This document shows, piece after piece, positions 22,333 to 32,194 of a DNA stretch of 64,000 nt (positions are counted from its first letter, which is position 1; every line of letters starts with the position of its first letter). The DNA lies in assembly GCA_034931985.1 (NCBI GenBank), contig JAYGHB010000011.1:1-64000 (forward strand), written 5' to 3'. This DNA is from Halotia wernerae (GTDB lineage Bacteria; Cyanobacteriota; Cyanobacteriia; Cyanobacteriales; Nostocaceae). Below the pieces are notes generated by a model that worked only from the letters and a program-made list of their open reading frames with translations, ran no database searches and was not told where the DNA came from. A program made the translations under genes and the position numbers.

Positions 22333-25191
22333 ATGTCTGCTAACTCTCTGTCTGAAGGTGCTGCTATGTGGCATAGTTTGGAAGTTGATAAAGCGCTAGA
22401 CCTGCTTGATAGTAACGCAGACAGTGGCTTAACATCCCAAAAAGTTGAACAGCATTTCCAAAAATATGGCCCCAACGAACTAGAAGAACATGGTGGCCGC
22501 AGCAGTTGGGAAATTTTGCTAGATCAGTTCAAGAACATTATGTTATTGATGCTGATTGGCGTAGCTTTGATTTCTGGATTTTTGGATTTCTTGGCTTGGC
22601 AAGCAGGTGAATTAAAGCCCGGTGAAGTGCCATTTAAAGACACGATCGCGATTATGGCGATTGTCATTCTCAATGGTATCCTCGGCTATGTGCAAGAAAG
22701 CCGTGCCGAGAAAGCCTTAGCAGCGCTGAAAAAACTCACCTCCCCCTTAGTGCGAGTCCTCCGCGGTGGCAGATTAGAAGAGGTCGCAGCTAAAGAATTA
22801 GTTCCAGGCGATGTGATGCTGCTAGAAGCTGGGATGCAAGTTGCCGCAGATGGCCGGTTGATTGAACAATCAAGTTTACAGGTGCGGGAGTCGGCACTTA
22901 CTGGTGAAGCTGAAGCTGTCAACAAACAAGCAACTCTATTATTGCCTGAGGATGCATCATTAGGCGATCGCCTGAATTTGGTCTTTCAAGGCACTGAAGT
23001 AGTTCAAGGACGCGCTAAGGTGCTTGTGACCAACACTGGCATGACAACCGAATTAGGCAAAATTGCTGCTATGTTGCAGGCGGTAGAAACTGAATCTACC
23101 CCCTTACAGCAGCGCATGACTCAACTGGGTAAAGTCTTAGTTACTGGTTCTTTGATTTTAGTGGCGATCGTTGTGATTGGCGGTGTCATCCAAGCCAGAG
23201 GTTTTAGTAATATTAAAGATCTCTTGGAAGTATCCTTGAGTATGGCAGTGGCGGTAGTCCCAGAAGGTTTACCAGCTGTAATTACTGTCACCTTGGCATT
23301 GGGAACCCAGCGGATGGTGCGTCACAACGCCTTAATTCGTAAACTGCCAGCAGTGGAAACATTAGGTTCTGTAACCACCATCTGTTCTGATAAAACTGGC
23401 ACTCTGACTCAGAACAAAATGGTAGTGCAGTCAGTTTATACAAATGACCATGCTTTTCGGGTTACAGGAGAAGGTTATACTCCCACAGGCGATTTTCAAT
23501 TAAGCGAGGAAAAAATTCCCGTAGATGAGTATCCAGAAATTCCTGCTTTATTAGTCGCCTGCGCCGTTTGTAATGATGCAGTGCTGCAAAAAGAAAAAGG
23601 GGAATGGGCAATTTTGGGAGACCCCACAGAAGGCGCATTAGTCACCTTAGCGGCAAAAGTAGGTATTGAAAAAGACCAGTGGAACAGTAAGTTACCCCGT
23701 GTTGGAGAATTTCCCTTTTCCTCAGAACGCAAACGCATGAGCGTAATTGCTCAAATAGAAGAAATAGCCACAGGTGAACCATCGACAGCAGTTGACCCAG
23801 CGATCGCAGGTTTTGTAAGATCTGAACCTTACTTAATGTTTACCAAAGGTTCACCAGAGTTAATTTTGGCACTTTGTACTGAGATTTATTTGGGTACTAA
23901 CTCAGCCCCTTTAACCGAAGCACAGCGCACTAAAATTTTGGCAGCAAATGAGCAAATGGCGAGTAAGGGTTTGCGGGTACTCGGTTTCGCCTACAAACCC
24001 CTCGCAGAAATCCCGCCAGAAGGATCGGATGAAACATCTGAGCAAAACTTGGTGTGGCTAGGACTAGTGGGAATGCTAGATGCCCCACGCCCAGAAGTTA
24101 GAGCAGCAGTCCAAGAGTCTCGTGAAGCAGGTATGCGTCCAGTGATGATTACTGGCGACCATCAATTAACCGCACGGGCGATCGCTGTTGATTTGGGAAT
24201 AGCCCAAGAAGGCGATAGAGTCCTCACAGGTCAAGAATTACAACGGATGAGTGACCAAGAACTAGAAGAAAACGTTGACTTGGTAAGCATCTATGCGAGG
24301 GTTGCCCCAGAACACAAAATAAGAATTGTCCAAGCACTGCAACGCCGGGGTCGATTTGTCGCCATGACAGGCGATGGTGTTAACGATGCCCCAGCCCTGA
24401 AACAAGCTGACATTGGGATTGCAATGGGTATCACTGGCACGGATGTCAGTAAAGAAGCCAGTGACATGGTGTTACTAGATGACAACTTCGCTACGATTGT
24501 CGCCGCGACAAAAGAAGGCAGAGTCGTCTACACCAACATTCGCCGCTTCATTAAATACATCTTGGGTAGTAACATTGGCGAAGTTCTCACCATTGCCGCA
24601 GCCCCACTTTTAGGCTTGGGAGGTGTTCCCCTAACTCCATTGCAAATTCTTTGGATGAACTTAGTTACAGATGGTTTACCAGCTTTGGCATTAGCTGTAG
24701 AACCTCCGGAACCAGACGTAATGAAGCGTCCACCTTTTAGTCCCCGTGAAAGTATTTTTGCTAGGGGTCTGGGTTCTTACATGATTAGGATTGGGATTGT
24801 CTTTGCCATTATCACGATTATTTTGATGGAGTGGGCATACTATCATTCTCAGGCGATAGTGGGGCCAGGACTAGATCCAGAACGTTGGAAGACAATGGTA
24901 TTTACTTCTTTGTGTATTGCCCAAATGGGTCATGCGATCGCAATTCGCTCCAATAACAGGCTGACTATCGAAATGAATCCCTTCTCCAATATCTTTGTAT
25001 TGGCGGCTGTGGTTGTGACGACGATTTTGCAGCTGATGCTGATTTATGTTCCACCCCTGCGAGATTTCTTTGGTACACACTGGCTACCTCCGACAGAGTT
25101 GGCAATTTGCATTGGCTTTAGTGCTTTGATGTTTGTGTGGATCGAGTTAGAAAAGCTATTCTTACGCATTATCGGCAAGAAGAGGGTGTGA
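22333..25191 (+). CDS. Cation-translocating P-type ATPase (P2A, Ca2+-ATPase-like)
   Basis: 952 residues. N-terminal cation ATPase domain, then actuator motif LTGEAEAV (TGE), membrane motif PEGLPAVIT (ion-binding PEGL), the phosphorylation site DKTGTLTQNK with Asp353, the nucleotide-binding motif FTKGSPE, and the hinge TGDGVNDAPALKQADIG near 680. Ten membrane helices are expected; M6 carries NLVTDGLPALAL. PEGL together with the NxxTD site fits the P2A class (SERCA/PacL-like), so Ca2+ efflux is likely, though Mn2+ or monovalent transport occurs in relatives. Monocistronic by context. Full length. Confidence 0.93.
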   Translation: MSANSLSEGAAMWHSLEVDKALDLLDSNADSGLTSQKVEQHFQKYGPNELEEHGGRSSWEILLDQFKNIMLLMLIGVALISGFLDFLAWQAGELKPGEVPFKDTIAIMAIVILNGILGYVQESRAEKALAALKKLTSPLVRVLRGGRLEEVAAKELVPGDVMLLEAGMQVAADGRLIEQSSLQVRESALTGEAEAVNKQATLLLPEDASLGDRLNLVFQGTEVVQGRAKVLVTNTGMTTELGKIAAMLQAVETESTPLQQRMTQLGKVLVTGSLILVAIVVIGGVIQARGFSNIKDLLEVSLSMAVAVVPEGLPAVITVTLALGTQRMVRHNALIRKLPAVETLGSVTTICSDKTGTLTQNKMVVQSVYTNDHAFRVTGEGYTPTGDFQLSEEKIPVDEYPEIPALLVACAVCNDAVLQKEKGEWAILGDPTEGALVTLAAKVGIEKDQWNSKLPRVGEFPFSSERKRMSVIAQIEEIATGEPSTAVDPAIAGFVRSEPYLMFTKGSPELILALCTEIYLGTNSAPLTEAQRTKILAANEQMASKGLRVLGFAYKPLAEIPPEGSDETSEQNLVWLGLVGMLDAPRPEVRAAVQESREAGMRPVMITGDHQLTARAIAVDLGIAQEGDRVLTGQELQRMSDQELEENVDLVSIYARVAPEHKIRIVQALQRRGRFVAMTGDGVNDAPALKQADIGIAMGITGTDVSKEASDMVLLDDNFATIVAATKEGRVVYTNIRRFIKYILGSNIGEVLTIAAAPLLGLGGVPLTPLQILWMNLVTDGLPALALAVEPPEPDVMKRPPFSPRESIFARGLGSYMIRIGIVFAIITIILMEWAYYHSQAIVGPGLDPERWKTMVFTSLCIAQMGHAIAIRSNNRLTIEMNPFSNIFVLAAVVVTTILQLMLIYVPPLRDFFGTHWLPPTELAICIGFSALMFVWIELEKLFLRIIGKKRV

Positions 25192-25324
25192 GAAGGCAGG
25201 AGAAATCCCCATAAATAATGTTGTTGGCTGATTCGTGAGAGGTTATAAGTTAGGAGTTGAAGAAAATTTTGAATTTAAAACTCAAAATTCCTAACTTTTC
25301 GCTATAGACATCTCCGAAAAAGAA

Positions 25325-25354
25325 TGTAAAGACGCGATTAATCGCGTCTTTACA
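25325..25354. repeat. 30-bp perfect palindrome upstream of recF
   Basis: A self-complementary 30-mer (TGTAAAGACGCGATT and its complement) 42 bp before the recF start. Palindromes of this GACGCGATTAATCGCGTC type recur in Nostoc genomes as dispersed repeats. It could form a cruciform or RNA hairpin, or serve as terminator for the ATPase gene. Confidence 0.75.
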
Positions 25355-25395
25355 AAAGTTCTGGATAACGCACATTTAATTTCTAGAGATGTCTT

Positions 25396-26526
25396 ATGTA
25401 TCTCAAAACCCTACACCTCCGACAATTTCGTAATTACCAAGAGCAAAAAGTTGAGTTTACTGCTGCTAAAACAATTTTGGTAGGCAATAACGCTCAGGGA
25501 AAATCTAATTTGTTGGAGGCGGTAGAGTTGTTGGCAACATTGCGATCGCATCGAATGGCACGCGATCGCGATTTAATAAAAGAAGGGGAACCTGTAGCTC
25601 AAATTCAAGCCACCCTAGAGCGACAAAATGGCATTAGCGATTTAACTTTAACTCTCCGTCGGAATGGTCGCCGCAGTGTTGCTCTTAATGGTGAATCTGT
25701 ACGGCGACAAATGGATTTTCTTGGTGTCCTGAATGCGGTGCAGTTTTCCAGCTTGGATTTAGATTTAGTGCGCGGCGGCCCCGATGGTCGCCGCAACTGG
25801 TTAGATACACTTTTAATCCAACTTGAGCCGGTTTATGCTCATATTTTGCAGCAGTATAATCAGGTATTACGTCAGCGCAACGCCTTTTTAAAACAAGCTC
25901 AAGATTCAGCTTCTAGTACTGAGAACTTAGAACAATTAGCTGTGTGGGATGCACAATTAGCGACCACAGGGACAAAAGTAATTAGAAGACGCGATCGCGC
26001 CATCCAAAGACTTGCTCCCATTGCTGCCAATTGGCACGCTAATATTAGCGGCAGTACCGAGGTTTTACAAATCAAGTATGTGCCTAGCGTTCCTTTAACA
26101 CAAAACCATCCAGAAGAAGTACAGCTAGCTTTTTTAACAAAAATTCAACAGCGAGCCGTTGCCGAACTGTATCGAGGTACTACCCTTGTCGGCCCCCATC
26201 GTGACGAAGTAGAATTGACGATTAATCAAACACCTGCTCGTCAGTATGGTTCTCAAGGTCAGCAACGAACCCTGGTACTAGCCCTAAAATTAGCAGAATT
26301 GCAATTAATTGAAGAAGTCGTCAAAGAGCCTCCATTACTCTTGCTGGATGATGTTTTAGCCGAGTTAGACCCATCGCGCCAAAATCAATTACTTGATGCC
26401 ATTCAAGACCGCTTTCAAACTTTAATTACTACCACTCACCTGAGTTCTTTTGATTCCCAGTGGTTAAATTCTTCTCAAGTTCTTCTTGTGAATGCAGGAG
26501 AGATATCATCAGTATTATTTAGTTAG
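25396..26526 (+). CDS. recF: DNA replication and repair protein RecF
   Basis: 376 residues. SMC-like ATPase: N-terminal MYLKTLHLRQFRNY, Walker A GNNAQGKSN at about 30-38, RecF-type signature YGSQGQQRTLVLALKLAEL at about 288, Walker B LLLLDDVLAELD near 313. RecF with RecO and RecR loads RecA at single-strand gaps in the cytosol. Length is normal. It is not next to dnaA/dnaN, as is usual in cyanobacteria. Converges with the MgtC-like gene 21 bp away. Confidence 0.95.
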   Translation: MYLKTLHLRQFRNYQEQKVEFTAAKTILVGNNAQGKSNLLEAVELLATLRSHRMARDRDLIKEGEPVAQIQATLERQNGISDLTLTLRRNGRRSVALNGESVRRQMDFLGVLNAVQFSSLDLDLVRGGPDGRRNWLDTLLIQLEPVYAHILQQYNQVLRQRNAFLKQAQDSASSTENLEQLAVWDAQLATTGTKVIRRRDRAIQRLAPIAANWHANISGSTEVLQIKYVPSVPLTQNHPEEVQLAFLTKIQQRAVAELYRGTTLVGPHRDEVELTINQTPARQYGSQGQQRTLVLALKLAELQLIEEVVKEPPLLLLDDVLAELDPSRQNQLLDAIQDRFQTLITTTHLSSFDSQWLNSSQVLLVNAGEISSVLFS

Positions 26527-26547
26527 TGACCATTTACTATTGATTAA

Positions 26548-27003
26548 CTAAATATCTTCTAATCTTTTAAACAAGTTGAGAACGACAAAAGTCAACACAG
26601 CACTAATCAATCCTAACCGCCATAAACCCAACCCAGCTGCAATTCCCAAAGTAGCAGAAACCCAAATAGATGCAGCTGATGTGAGTCCGTGAATTTTTAG
26701 TCGCTGTGATGTTTTGGAAGATTCGCGGATAATTTCTCCAGCCCCAAGAAATCCCACCCCAGCTGCAATACCCTGAATCACGCGGCTGAGAGCATCAGAA
26801 CTTGGTTGTAGCGAAACTATTTGTAGAGGTATGAGAATAAACACAGCTGAACCAAGACATACTAACATGTGGGTTCTTAAACCTGCGGGCTTATTCCTAC
26901 CTTCACGTTCTACGCCAATAATTGACCCCATCAGTAAAGCAAGGCACAGCCTCAAGACGATGTTCAGCCAATCGTCGGGCGCAAGATAGTAAGTATTTGA
27001 CAA
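26548..27003 (-). CDS. MgtC/SapB family membrane protein
   Basis: 151 residues with four helices. MgtC hallmarks: LLMGSIIGVEREGRNKPAGLRTHMLV (quoted in part: the GVERE and KPAGLRTH motifs), LGSAVF and GVGFLGAGEII. The family contributes to Mg2+ limitation or acid adaptation and inhibits or modulates ATP synthase in pathogens. Role here unknown. The C-terminal soluble domain of pathogen MgtC is absent, as in most environmental versions. Confidence 0.9.
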   Translation of the reverse strand: MSNTYYLAPDDWLNIVLRLCLALLMGSIIGVEREGRNKPAGLRTHMLVCLGSAVFILIPLQIVSLQPSSDALSRVIQGIAAGVGFLGAGEIIRESSKTSQRLKIHGLTSAASIWVSATLGIAAGLGLWRLGLISAVLTFVVLNLFKRLEDI

Positions 27004-27265
27004 TTTTGGTACTAAGAAAAAATACTATGTACTATATTATCAATTAATGTAGATCCAAATATTCTCAAAAAATATTTTGACTTAAATTTTAATAACTTTA
27101 CTACAAAATTCTATATTTTACTGAACGAAAATGTTCAACAATAATTTTATAGCTATCCAACAATTTTTTATATTTGTTTGCTAGTATGCACAACAAGATA
27201 TTATTTTTATTCAGTCAGATTAGATTGAATTTATAATTTATGTCAACTGATAACCAACAAACTGA

Positions 27266-29599
27266 GTGGATAAACTCTACTGGCTTGACCAAATTAAACT
27301 GCAAGACCGCGCTCAAGTAGGTGACAAAGCGTTTTACTTGAGCAGAATCATGCAGCGTGGCTACCCGGTAGTACCTGGTTTTGTAGTTTCAGCAGAAGTT
27401 TTGCGACAATTCCTAGAAACTCTCAACAGTTCAGAGTCATTAGTTGCAGACTTACCCTATTCTTCTTTGCACCTGGATGTGGCGAATTGGCGGCAACTTC
27501 AACAGGTAGCAGGTCGCTTGCGTCAAGAAATTATGGCAGCGACTGTACCACCGCAGTGGGTAAGTGCAATTTTTCAGGCGACAAGGGCATGGGAAAGTAA
27601 TTATCTGATTTTGCGACCAACGTTGGCATTATCAACGGTGATGCAAGGGTTGGGGAATACATCTGGGTTACTGGAGTCAATATTTTGCTACTGTCATGAA
27701 GAAGCGATCGCTAAAGCATTAAAGCACACTTGGAGCCAGCTATTTCGTGCCAAAAGTCTACTGTATTGGCAGCGGTTAGGAATTAGCCTACAACAAATCA
27801 ATTTAGCAGTATTAGTACAACCAGTACAAAATGCGATCGCTAGTGGCTTAATTAATGCTAACTCCTCAGGGTGGAAAATAGAGGCAACTTGGGGATTAGG
27901 AGTCGCGATCACTGAAGGTGATGTGCTACCAGATACGTACTATTTGCAACATGATACTGGGGTTGTGCTAGAGCGCCATTTAGGCAACAAAATGCTAGCT
28001 TATCGTTTTGATCATGGCACGCCTGTAGATGCTTCGCACTCCATACTTAGGTCAGTACTAATAGCAGATAATACTGGTATATCGGCTTATGTACTTGAAG
28101 AAGCTCAACAAAAACAGTACGCTTTACAAGAAGAATATCTGCAACAAGTAATCACTCTGGGGAATCAACTTGTGAGTGAATTAGGTAAACATTTTGCCGC
28201 TGAGTGGACTATCTCTGATTCAGCCCCAGCCCCCAAACTCTATTTAACACAAGTTAGTAGTCCCCAATCTGCAATTCCCAATTTACAGTTTATTAAAGGA
28301 CTAGGAGCCGCAGGGGGACGTGTCACAGCAACGGCTTATGTAATCGCCAATTCTCAACAGAAACCAGAAAAATTCCCCAAAGGAGTAATTTTAGTAGTTA
28401 AAGCACTAACGCCTGATTGGTTACCGCTGCTACAACAAGTTGCTGGTATCATTACCCAACAAGGAGGATTGACTAGCCATGCTGCAATTTTGGCTAGAGA
28501 ACTTGGTATCCCCGCAGTGGTAAGTGCCGCAGATGCCACAACCTTCATTCAAAACGGCGAACGGCTGCTCTTAGATGGTGATAGGGGTGAAGTTTATCGG
28601 ATCAGAGTAGACAAGGAAAAAGAGGTAGAGAATCAGGAACTTCATCACTTCATAACTCCATCACCTCATCCTCTTATTACCCCTAACCTACCCATGATTG
28701 CTACCCAGCTGTTGGTTAATCTGAGTCAGCCCAGCTTAGTAGAACAAGTGCAAAGTTTACCTGTGGATGGGGTAGGATTATTGCGCTCAGAATTAATGTT
28801 ACTCAGTACACTAGAAGGACAACACCCCCAGAGTTGGCTCCTCAGTGGACGGCAGGCAGAATTATTAGAGTTATGGTCTGAGCAAATTATGCGGTTTGCT
28901 CGTAGCTTTGCTCCCAGACCAGTATTTTATCGCTCTTTGGATTGGAGATCGCCCGATTTTCCATCACACGCTAATAGTCCACAGTCTGCGCTTCAGTCGA
29001 TACTGGGCGATCGCGGTACATTTAGCTATATACGCAATCCTGAAGTTTTTGAGTTAGAATTAGCAGCTTTAGCAGCTGTCCAAAAAGCTGGCTACAGCAA
29101 TATTCACCTATTATTGCCTTTTGTTCGAAGTGTGGCAGAGTTTTCCTTTTGTCGGCAAAAGGCTGAGCAAATAGGGTTAACCCAGGTATCCCAATTTCAA
29201 CTATGGATCATGGCAGAAGTGCCAAGTGTGTTATTTTTACTACCAGAATACGTAAAAGCAGGTGTAGCCGGAATTTCCATAGGTACAAATGATTTAACAC
29301 AACTGCTGCTAGGAGTAGATCGAGAAGAAGGACAATTAGCAACAGTATTTAATGAACGTCATCCGGTGGTAATGAGTGCGATCGCCCAATTGATTAAAAT
29401 GGCCAAAAGTGCGGGGATACCATGTTCAATCTGCGGACAAGCACCAGCGCTTTATCCAGAAATAATCGATCAACTAGTGCAATGGGGCATTACTTCGATT
29501 TCTGTCGAACCAGAAGCAGTAGAGCGAACATATCAGGCGATCGCTCGTGCTGAACAGCGCCTAATTTTAACGATGGCACGTAACCAAACTGCTCAGTAG
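27266..29599 (+). CDS. PEP synthase-like protein with altered ATP site
   Basis: 777 residues from a GTG. Three domains: N-terminal ATP-grasp-like (YPVVPGFVVS, about 1-330); swivelling phosphohistidine domain with GGLTSHAAILARELGIPAVV and His405; C-terminal PEP/pyruvate-binding barrel (GVGLLRSEL, FYRSLDWRS, GTNDLTQLLLGVDRE, ICGQAP). The last two domains look catalytically competent. In the ATP-grasp domain the usual RSSATAED is replaced by RPTLALST and the following GQ-ET by GNTSGLLES, so ATP use may be lost or changed. A 25-residue low-complexity linker (KEKEVENQELHH...) follows the His domain. It may be a divergent PpsA or a paralogue. Confidence 0.85.
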   Translation: MDKLYWLDQIKLQDRAQVGDKAFYLSRIMQRGYPVVPGFVVSAEVLRQFLETLNSSESLVADLPYSSLHLDVANWRQLQQVAGRLRQEIMAATVPPQWVSAIFQATRAWESNYLILRPTLALSTVMQGLGNTSGLLESIFCYCHEEAIAKALKHTWSQLFRAKSLLYWQRLGISLQQINLAVLVQPVQNAIASGLINANSSGWKIEATWGLGVAITEGDVLPDTYYLQHDTGVVLERHLGNKMLAYRFDHGTPVDASHSILRSVLIADNTGISAYVLEEAQQKQYALQEEYLQQVITLGNQLVSELGKHFAAEWTISDSAPAPKLYLTQVSSPQSAIPNLQFIKGLGAAGGRVTATAYVIANSQQKPEKFPKGVILVVKALTPDWLPLLQQVAGIITQQGGLTSHAAILARELGIPAVVSAADATTFIQNGERLLLDGDRGEVYRIRVDKEKEVENQELHHFITPSPHPLITPNLPMIATQLLVNLSQPSLVEQVQSLPVDGVGLLRSELMLLSTLEGQHPQSWLLSGRQAELLELWSEQIMRFARSFAPRPVFYRSLDWRSPDFPSHANSPQSALQSILGDRGTFSYIRNPEVFELELAALAAVQKAGYSNIHLLLPFVRSVAEFSFCRQKAEQIGLTQVSQFQLWIMAEVPSVLFLLPEYVKAGVAGISIGTNDLTQLLLGVDREEGQLATVFNERHPVVMSAIAQLIKMAKSAGIPCSICGQAPALYPEIIDQLVQWGITSISVEPEAVERTYQAIARAEQRLILTMARNQTAQ

Positions 29600-29728
29600 C
29601 GAGTGCAGCCTAATTGAAGAAGGCAGAAGGCAGTCCCAATAAAGTTGCCAATTCCTCAACCATCCCACGCCCTGTCAATTCTGCGAATTGAATTGGTTGG
29701 AGATGTTTTCATCATTGCCAGCTATCCA

Positions 29729-29764
29729 TCCCCACCCTCGGATTACCTTGAGGGTGGGGACTTT
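29729..29764. terminator. GC-rich hairpin between PEP synthase-like gene and rbfA
   Basis: TCCCCACCCTC / GAGGGTGGGGA arms of 11 bp with a 10-base loop, between two convergent genes. No clear T-run, so it may terminate weakly in either direction. Confidence 0.5.
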
Positions 29765-29815
29765 CGCGATACGTTAACTGTTCTAAAGTTACATTATGGT
29801 GTAAAATCCTTGTTC

Positions 29816-30229
29816 TCAGGATTCCTCGTCTGTTTCATCTGTAATATCTTCTGTTACTGCTAAAGTTTCTGGCGATCGCTGATACTGGAGCTGGTTTAAG
29901 AGCGATAATACCTTAGTACCCCGTTCTATAGAAGGATCTTCGATAAAAATCACTTCTGGTGTGCGACGCAGCCGTACCCGTGCGCCGAGTTCGCTGCGGA
30001 CGAAACCCGTCGCCGATTTCAAGCCTGCCATTGTTTCTGCCTTGGCCTCGTCTGTACCATAGATACTGACGTATATTTTAGCGTGTTGTAGATCGCCAGA
30101 AACGTCTACATCGGTAACACTAACCATCCCCATACCCACACGATCATCTTTAATACCGTTGAGTAGCATTTGGCTAACTTCCCGTTTAATCAATTCTGCA
30201 ACACGGGAAATGCGGCGATTTGTAGCCAT
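29816..30229 (-). CDS. rbfA: 30S ribosome-binding factor A
   Basis: 137 residues. RbfA KH-fold pattern: RRISRVAELIKREVSQMLLN, then VSVTDVDVSGDLQHAKIYVS, RTPEVIFIEDPSIERG, with an acidic C-terminal tail. It binds the 30S subunit and helps 16S rRNA 5' maturation, especially in the cold. It lies 125 bp downstream of a DUF751 gene on the same strand, an arrangement I know from other cyanobacteria. Confidence 0.95.
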   Translation of the reverse strand: MATNRRISRVAELIKREVSQMLLNGIKDDRVGMGMVSVTDVDVSGDLQHAKIYVSIYGTDEAKAETMAGLKSATGFVRSELGARVRLRRTPEVIFIEDPSIERGTKVLSLLNQLQYQRSPETLAVTEDITDETDEES

Positions 30230-30354
30230 AAAAATTAAGCCTCCTTACAGAGGTTGTACAACATAATTGTAAAAGCAATCTAAATAACAGTCTTTAGTGC
30301 TGGTAATGCCCCACCAAAAACTGTCTGTAGTCAAACCCTCGATACCGCACCAGC

Positions 30355-30561
30355 CTAGATGGTATTCAATCCCAGCATGGCACGTAGGGTGAGAGAAAGA
30401 AAGACCAAGCTACCTACTAATAAACCCAAAAGGGCAACTAAGGTAACTGGACGTTTCAAAAATGGCATTAATGGCTCAAACGTGTTTATAAACACGCCTA
30501 AGAGAATAGTCACGAAGTAGCGGGGGTAGCGAAAGACGTTATCCCAAAATCCATCAAACAT
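30355..30561 (-). CDS. DUF751 (Ycf33-like) membrane protein
   Basis: 68 residues: MFDGFWDNVFRYPRYFVTIL, then two hydrophobic helices (about 14-30 and 40-60). Pattern of DUF751/Ycf33, a small plastid/cyanobacterial membrane protein of unknown role. Same strand as rbfA, probably cotranscribed. Confidence 0.85.
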   Translation of the reverse strand: MFDGFWDNVFRYPRYFVTILLGVFINTFEPLMPFLKRPVTLVALLGLLVGSLVFLSLTLRAMLGLNTI

Positions 30562-30726
30562 CTGAATATAAACTGCCTTGCTATAGACTTACGTTTGTTT
30601 TGATGTGTTTTATCCATACCAATTGTAATCTATACAGGTGAAATATTTCTCAGTTAATATAAAATATGGTTCTTCAGTTAAATTTTGTTATATTCAGTAG
30701 CTTAGTTTCAGTTCAATTTCGATTAA

Positions 30727-31554
30727 ATGGTAATTCAAATCCCTAAAGAAGCTTACCCACGTCCATTTTTAAAGTGGGCGGGAGGTAAAAGTAGGTTAAT
30801 TCAACAATATATTCCTTATTTACCCAAGCATTATAAAACTTACTATGAGCCATTTTTAGGTGGGGGTGCTGTTTTTTTCCACCTCCAACCCTCACAAGCA
30901 ATTTTAACTGATATCAATTCTGAGTTAATTACTACTTATCGCTGTGTTAGGGATAAAGTTGATGAATTAATCTGCTTACTTAAAGAACATAAAATTAAAC
31001 ATACTAGAGACTATTACTATAATGTTAGGGCTAATTCTGGAGGTACTGCGTTAGAAAAATCTGCTCGTCTGATTTATCTGAATAAGACTTGTTTTAATGG
31101 TCTATATCGAGTCAACTCTCAGGGACAATTTAACGTACCGTTAGGCAGGTACGAAAATCCTAATATTTGTCCTGAAGATTTACTAAGAGTAGCTTCAAAA
31201 GCACTTTCTAGCTCTGGGCTTCAACAAGCAGATTTTACAGATGTGCTAAATAAAGCAAATAGCAGTGATGATTTTGTTTATTTTGATCCGCCATATTATC
31301 CAGTGAGTCAAACTAGCAACTTTACGGCTTATAGTAGCTATTGTTTTGCTGAAGAGCAACAAATTAAACTCAATGATGTATTTGTAAAGCTAGCCGATCG
31401 GGGAGTAAAAATCATGCTATCTAATTCAGATTGTGATTTTATTCGTAATCTTTATAGTAATTTCAATATATATACTATCTCAGCAGCAAGATCAATTAAT
31501 TCCAATAGCAAAAAACGGGGAAATATTACGGAAATATTAGTCACTTCTTATTAA
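30727..31554 (+). CDS. DNA adenine N6-methyltransferase, Dam/DpnM class
   Basis: 275 residues of the D12 class. SAM motif FLKWAGGK at about 14-21, EPFLGGGAVFF at 41-51, catalytic DPPY at 187-190, plus the conserved NGLYRVNSQGQFNVPLGRY and the C-terminal RGNITEILVTSY. The layout matches Dam and DpnM closely; those methylate adenine in GATC, so GATC (or a longer site containing it, as for M.EcoRV) is expected. GATC is the core of the HIP1 octamer abundant here. It converges with a PD-(D/E)XK gene with a 4-bp overlap, suggesting a restriction partner. Confidence 0.9.
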   Translation: MVIQIPKEAYPRPFLKWAGGKSRLIQQYIPYLPKHYKTYYEPFLGGGAVFFHLQPSQAILTDINSELITTYRCVRDKVDELICLLKEHKIKHTRDYYYNVRANSGGTALEKSARLIYLNKTCFNGLYRVNSQGQFNVPLGRYENPNICPEDLLRVASKALSSSGLQQADFTDVLNKANSSDDFVYFDPPYYPVSQTSNFTAYSSYCFAEEQQIKLNDVFVKLADRGVKIMLSNSDCDFIRNLYSNFNIYTISAARSINSNSKKRGNITEILVTSY

Positions 31555-32033
31555 AGATGATTATTAGACCATACAAGAAATGAACTTAAGTTATGAACGG
31601 CTAACAAATTTTGATTTTCAGTGACTTGTGCGGCTAACCATGATATGGCTTTTACTTTCATTCCTCCACCGTCAATTAATACGAGTGCTTGTGTAGGATA
31701 GCATTTTTGAATATTCAAGTTAAGGTAAGGTAGTTTCTCATCAACTGAACCACTCGTTTGCTGCCATTTACACTCAATAATCAACCCAGAAGATATAGAT
31801 GCAGAACCAATAATATAAAAGTCTACATATATATCGCTACCATAAATTCCTTCTCCAATGTAAACTTGCTTTGCATATCGTTTTGTTATGCTTTTAGAGC
31901 TTACAAGCCATTCAAATCTTTGTTTTTTTGGTAGATCAAACCCAACTTGTACATATTTATGTCCGAGCAAAGCACCTTCTACGGTTTTTTCTAGAACATT
32001 GCCAGAGGTAACTGCTCTTGCGCCTTGAGTCAT
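31551..32033 (-). CDS. Putative restriction endonuclease, PD-(D/E)XK fold
   Basis: 160 residues from the ATG at 32033 (MTQGARAVTSGN); a TTG 20 codons upstream is less likely. Active-site pattern: an early Glu in NVLEKTVEGALLG, Asp71 in SDIYVDFYI, then LIIECKWQQ with Glu87 and Lys89, followed by LVLID. This D...ECK layout is the PD-(D/E)XK core of many type II restriction enzymes. Its only contact is the Dam-like methylase on the opposite strand, whose stop it overlaps. Small but complete. Restriction activity and specificity are inferred, not seen. Confidence 0.65.
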   Translation of the reverse strand: MTQGARAVTSGNVLEKTVEGALLGHKYVQVGFDLPKKQRFEWLVSSKSITKRYAKQVYIGEGIYGSDIYVDFYIIGSASISSGLIIECKWQQTSGSVDEKLPYLNLNIQKCYPTQALVLIDGGGMKVKAISWLAAQVTENQNLLAVHNLSSFLVWSNNHL

Positions 32034-32194
32034 ATCTATCCTGATGATTTTCACAAGATTTCCTAATTTTAGGATTCCTTGGAAGCAGGACAAGTAGTCG
32101 ATTACTTAATATGAATTTTCAATTTTGGATGTACAAGGCTAGATTAACAGGTAGAAACGAGGAAAATTTGGTACTTGTGTACTAAAGAGAGCTT

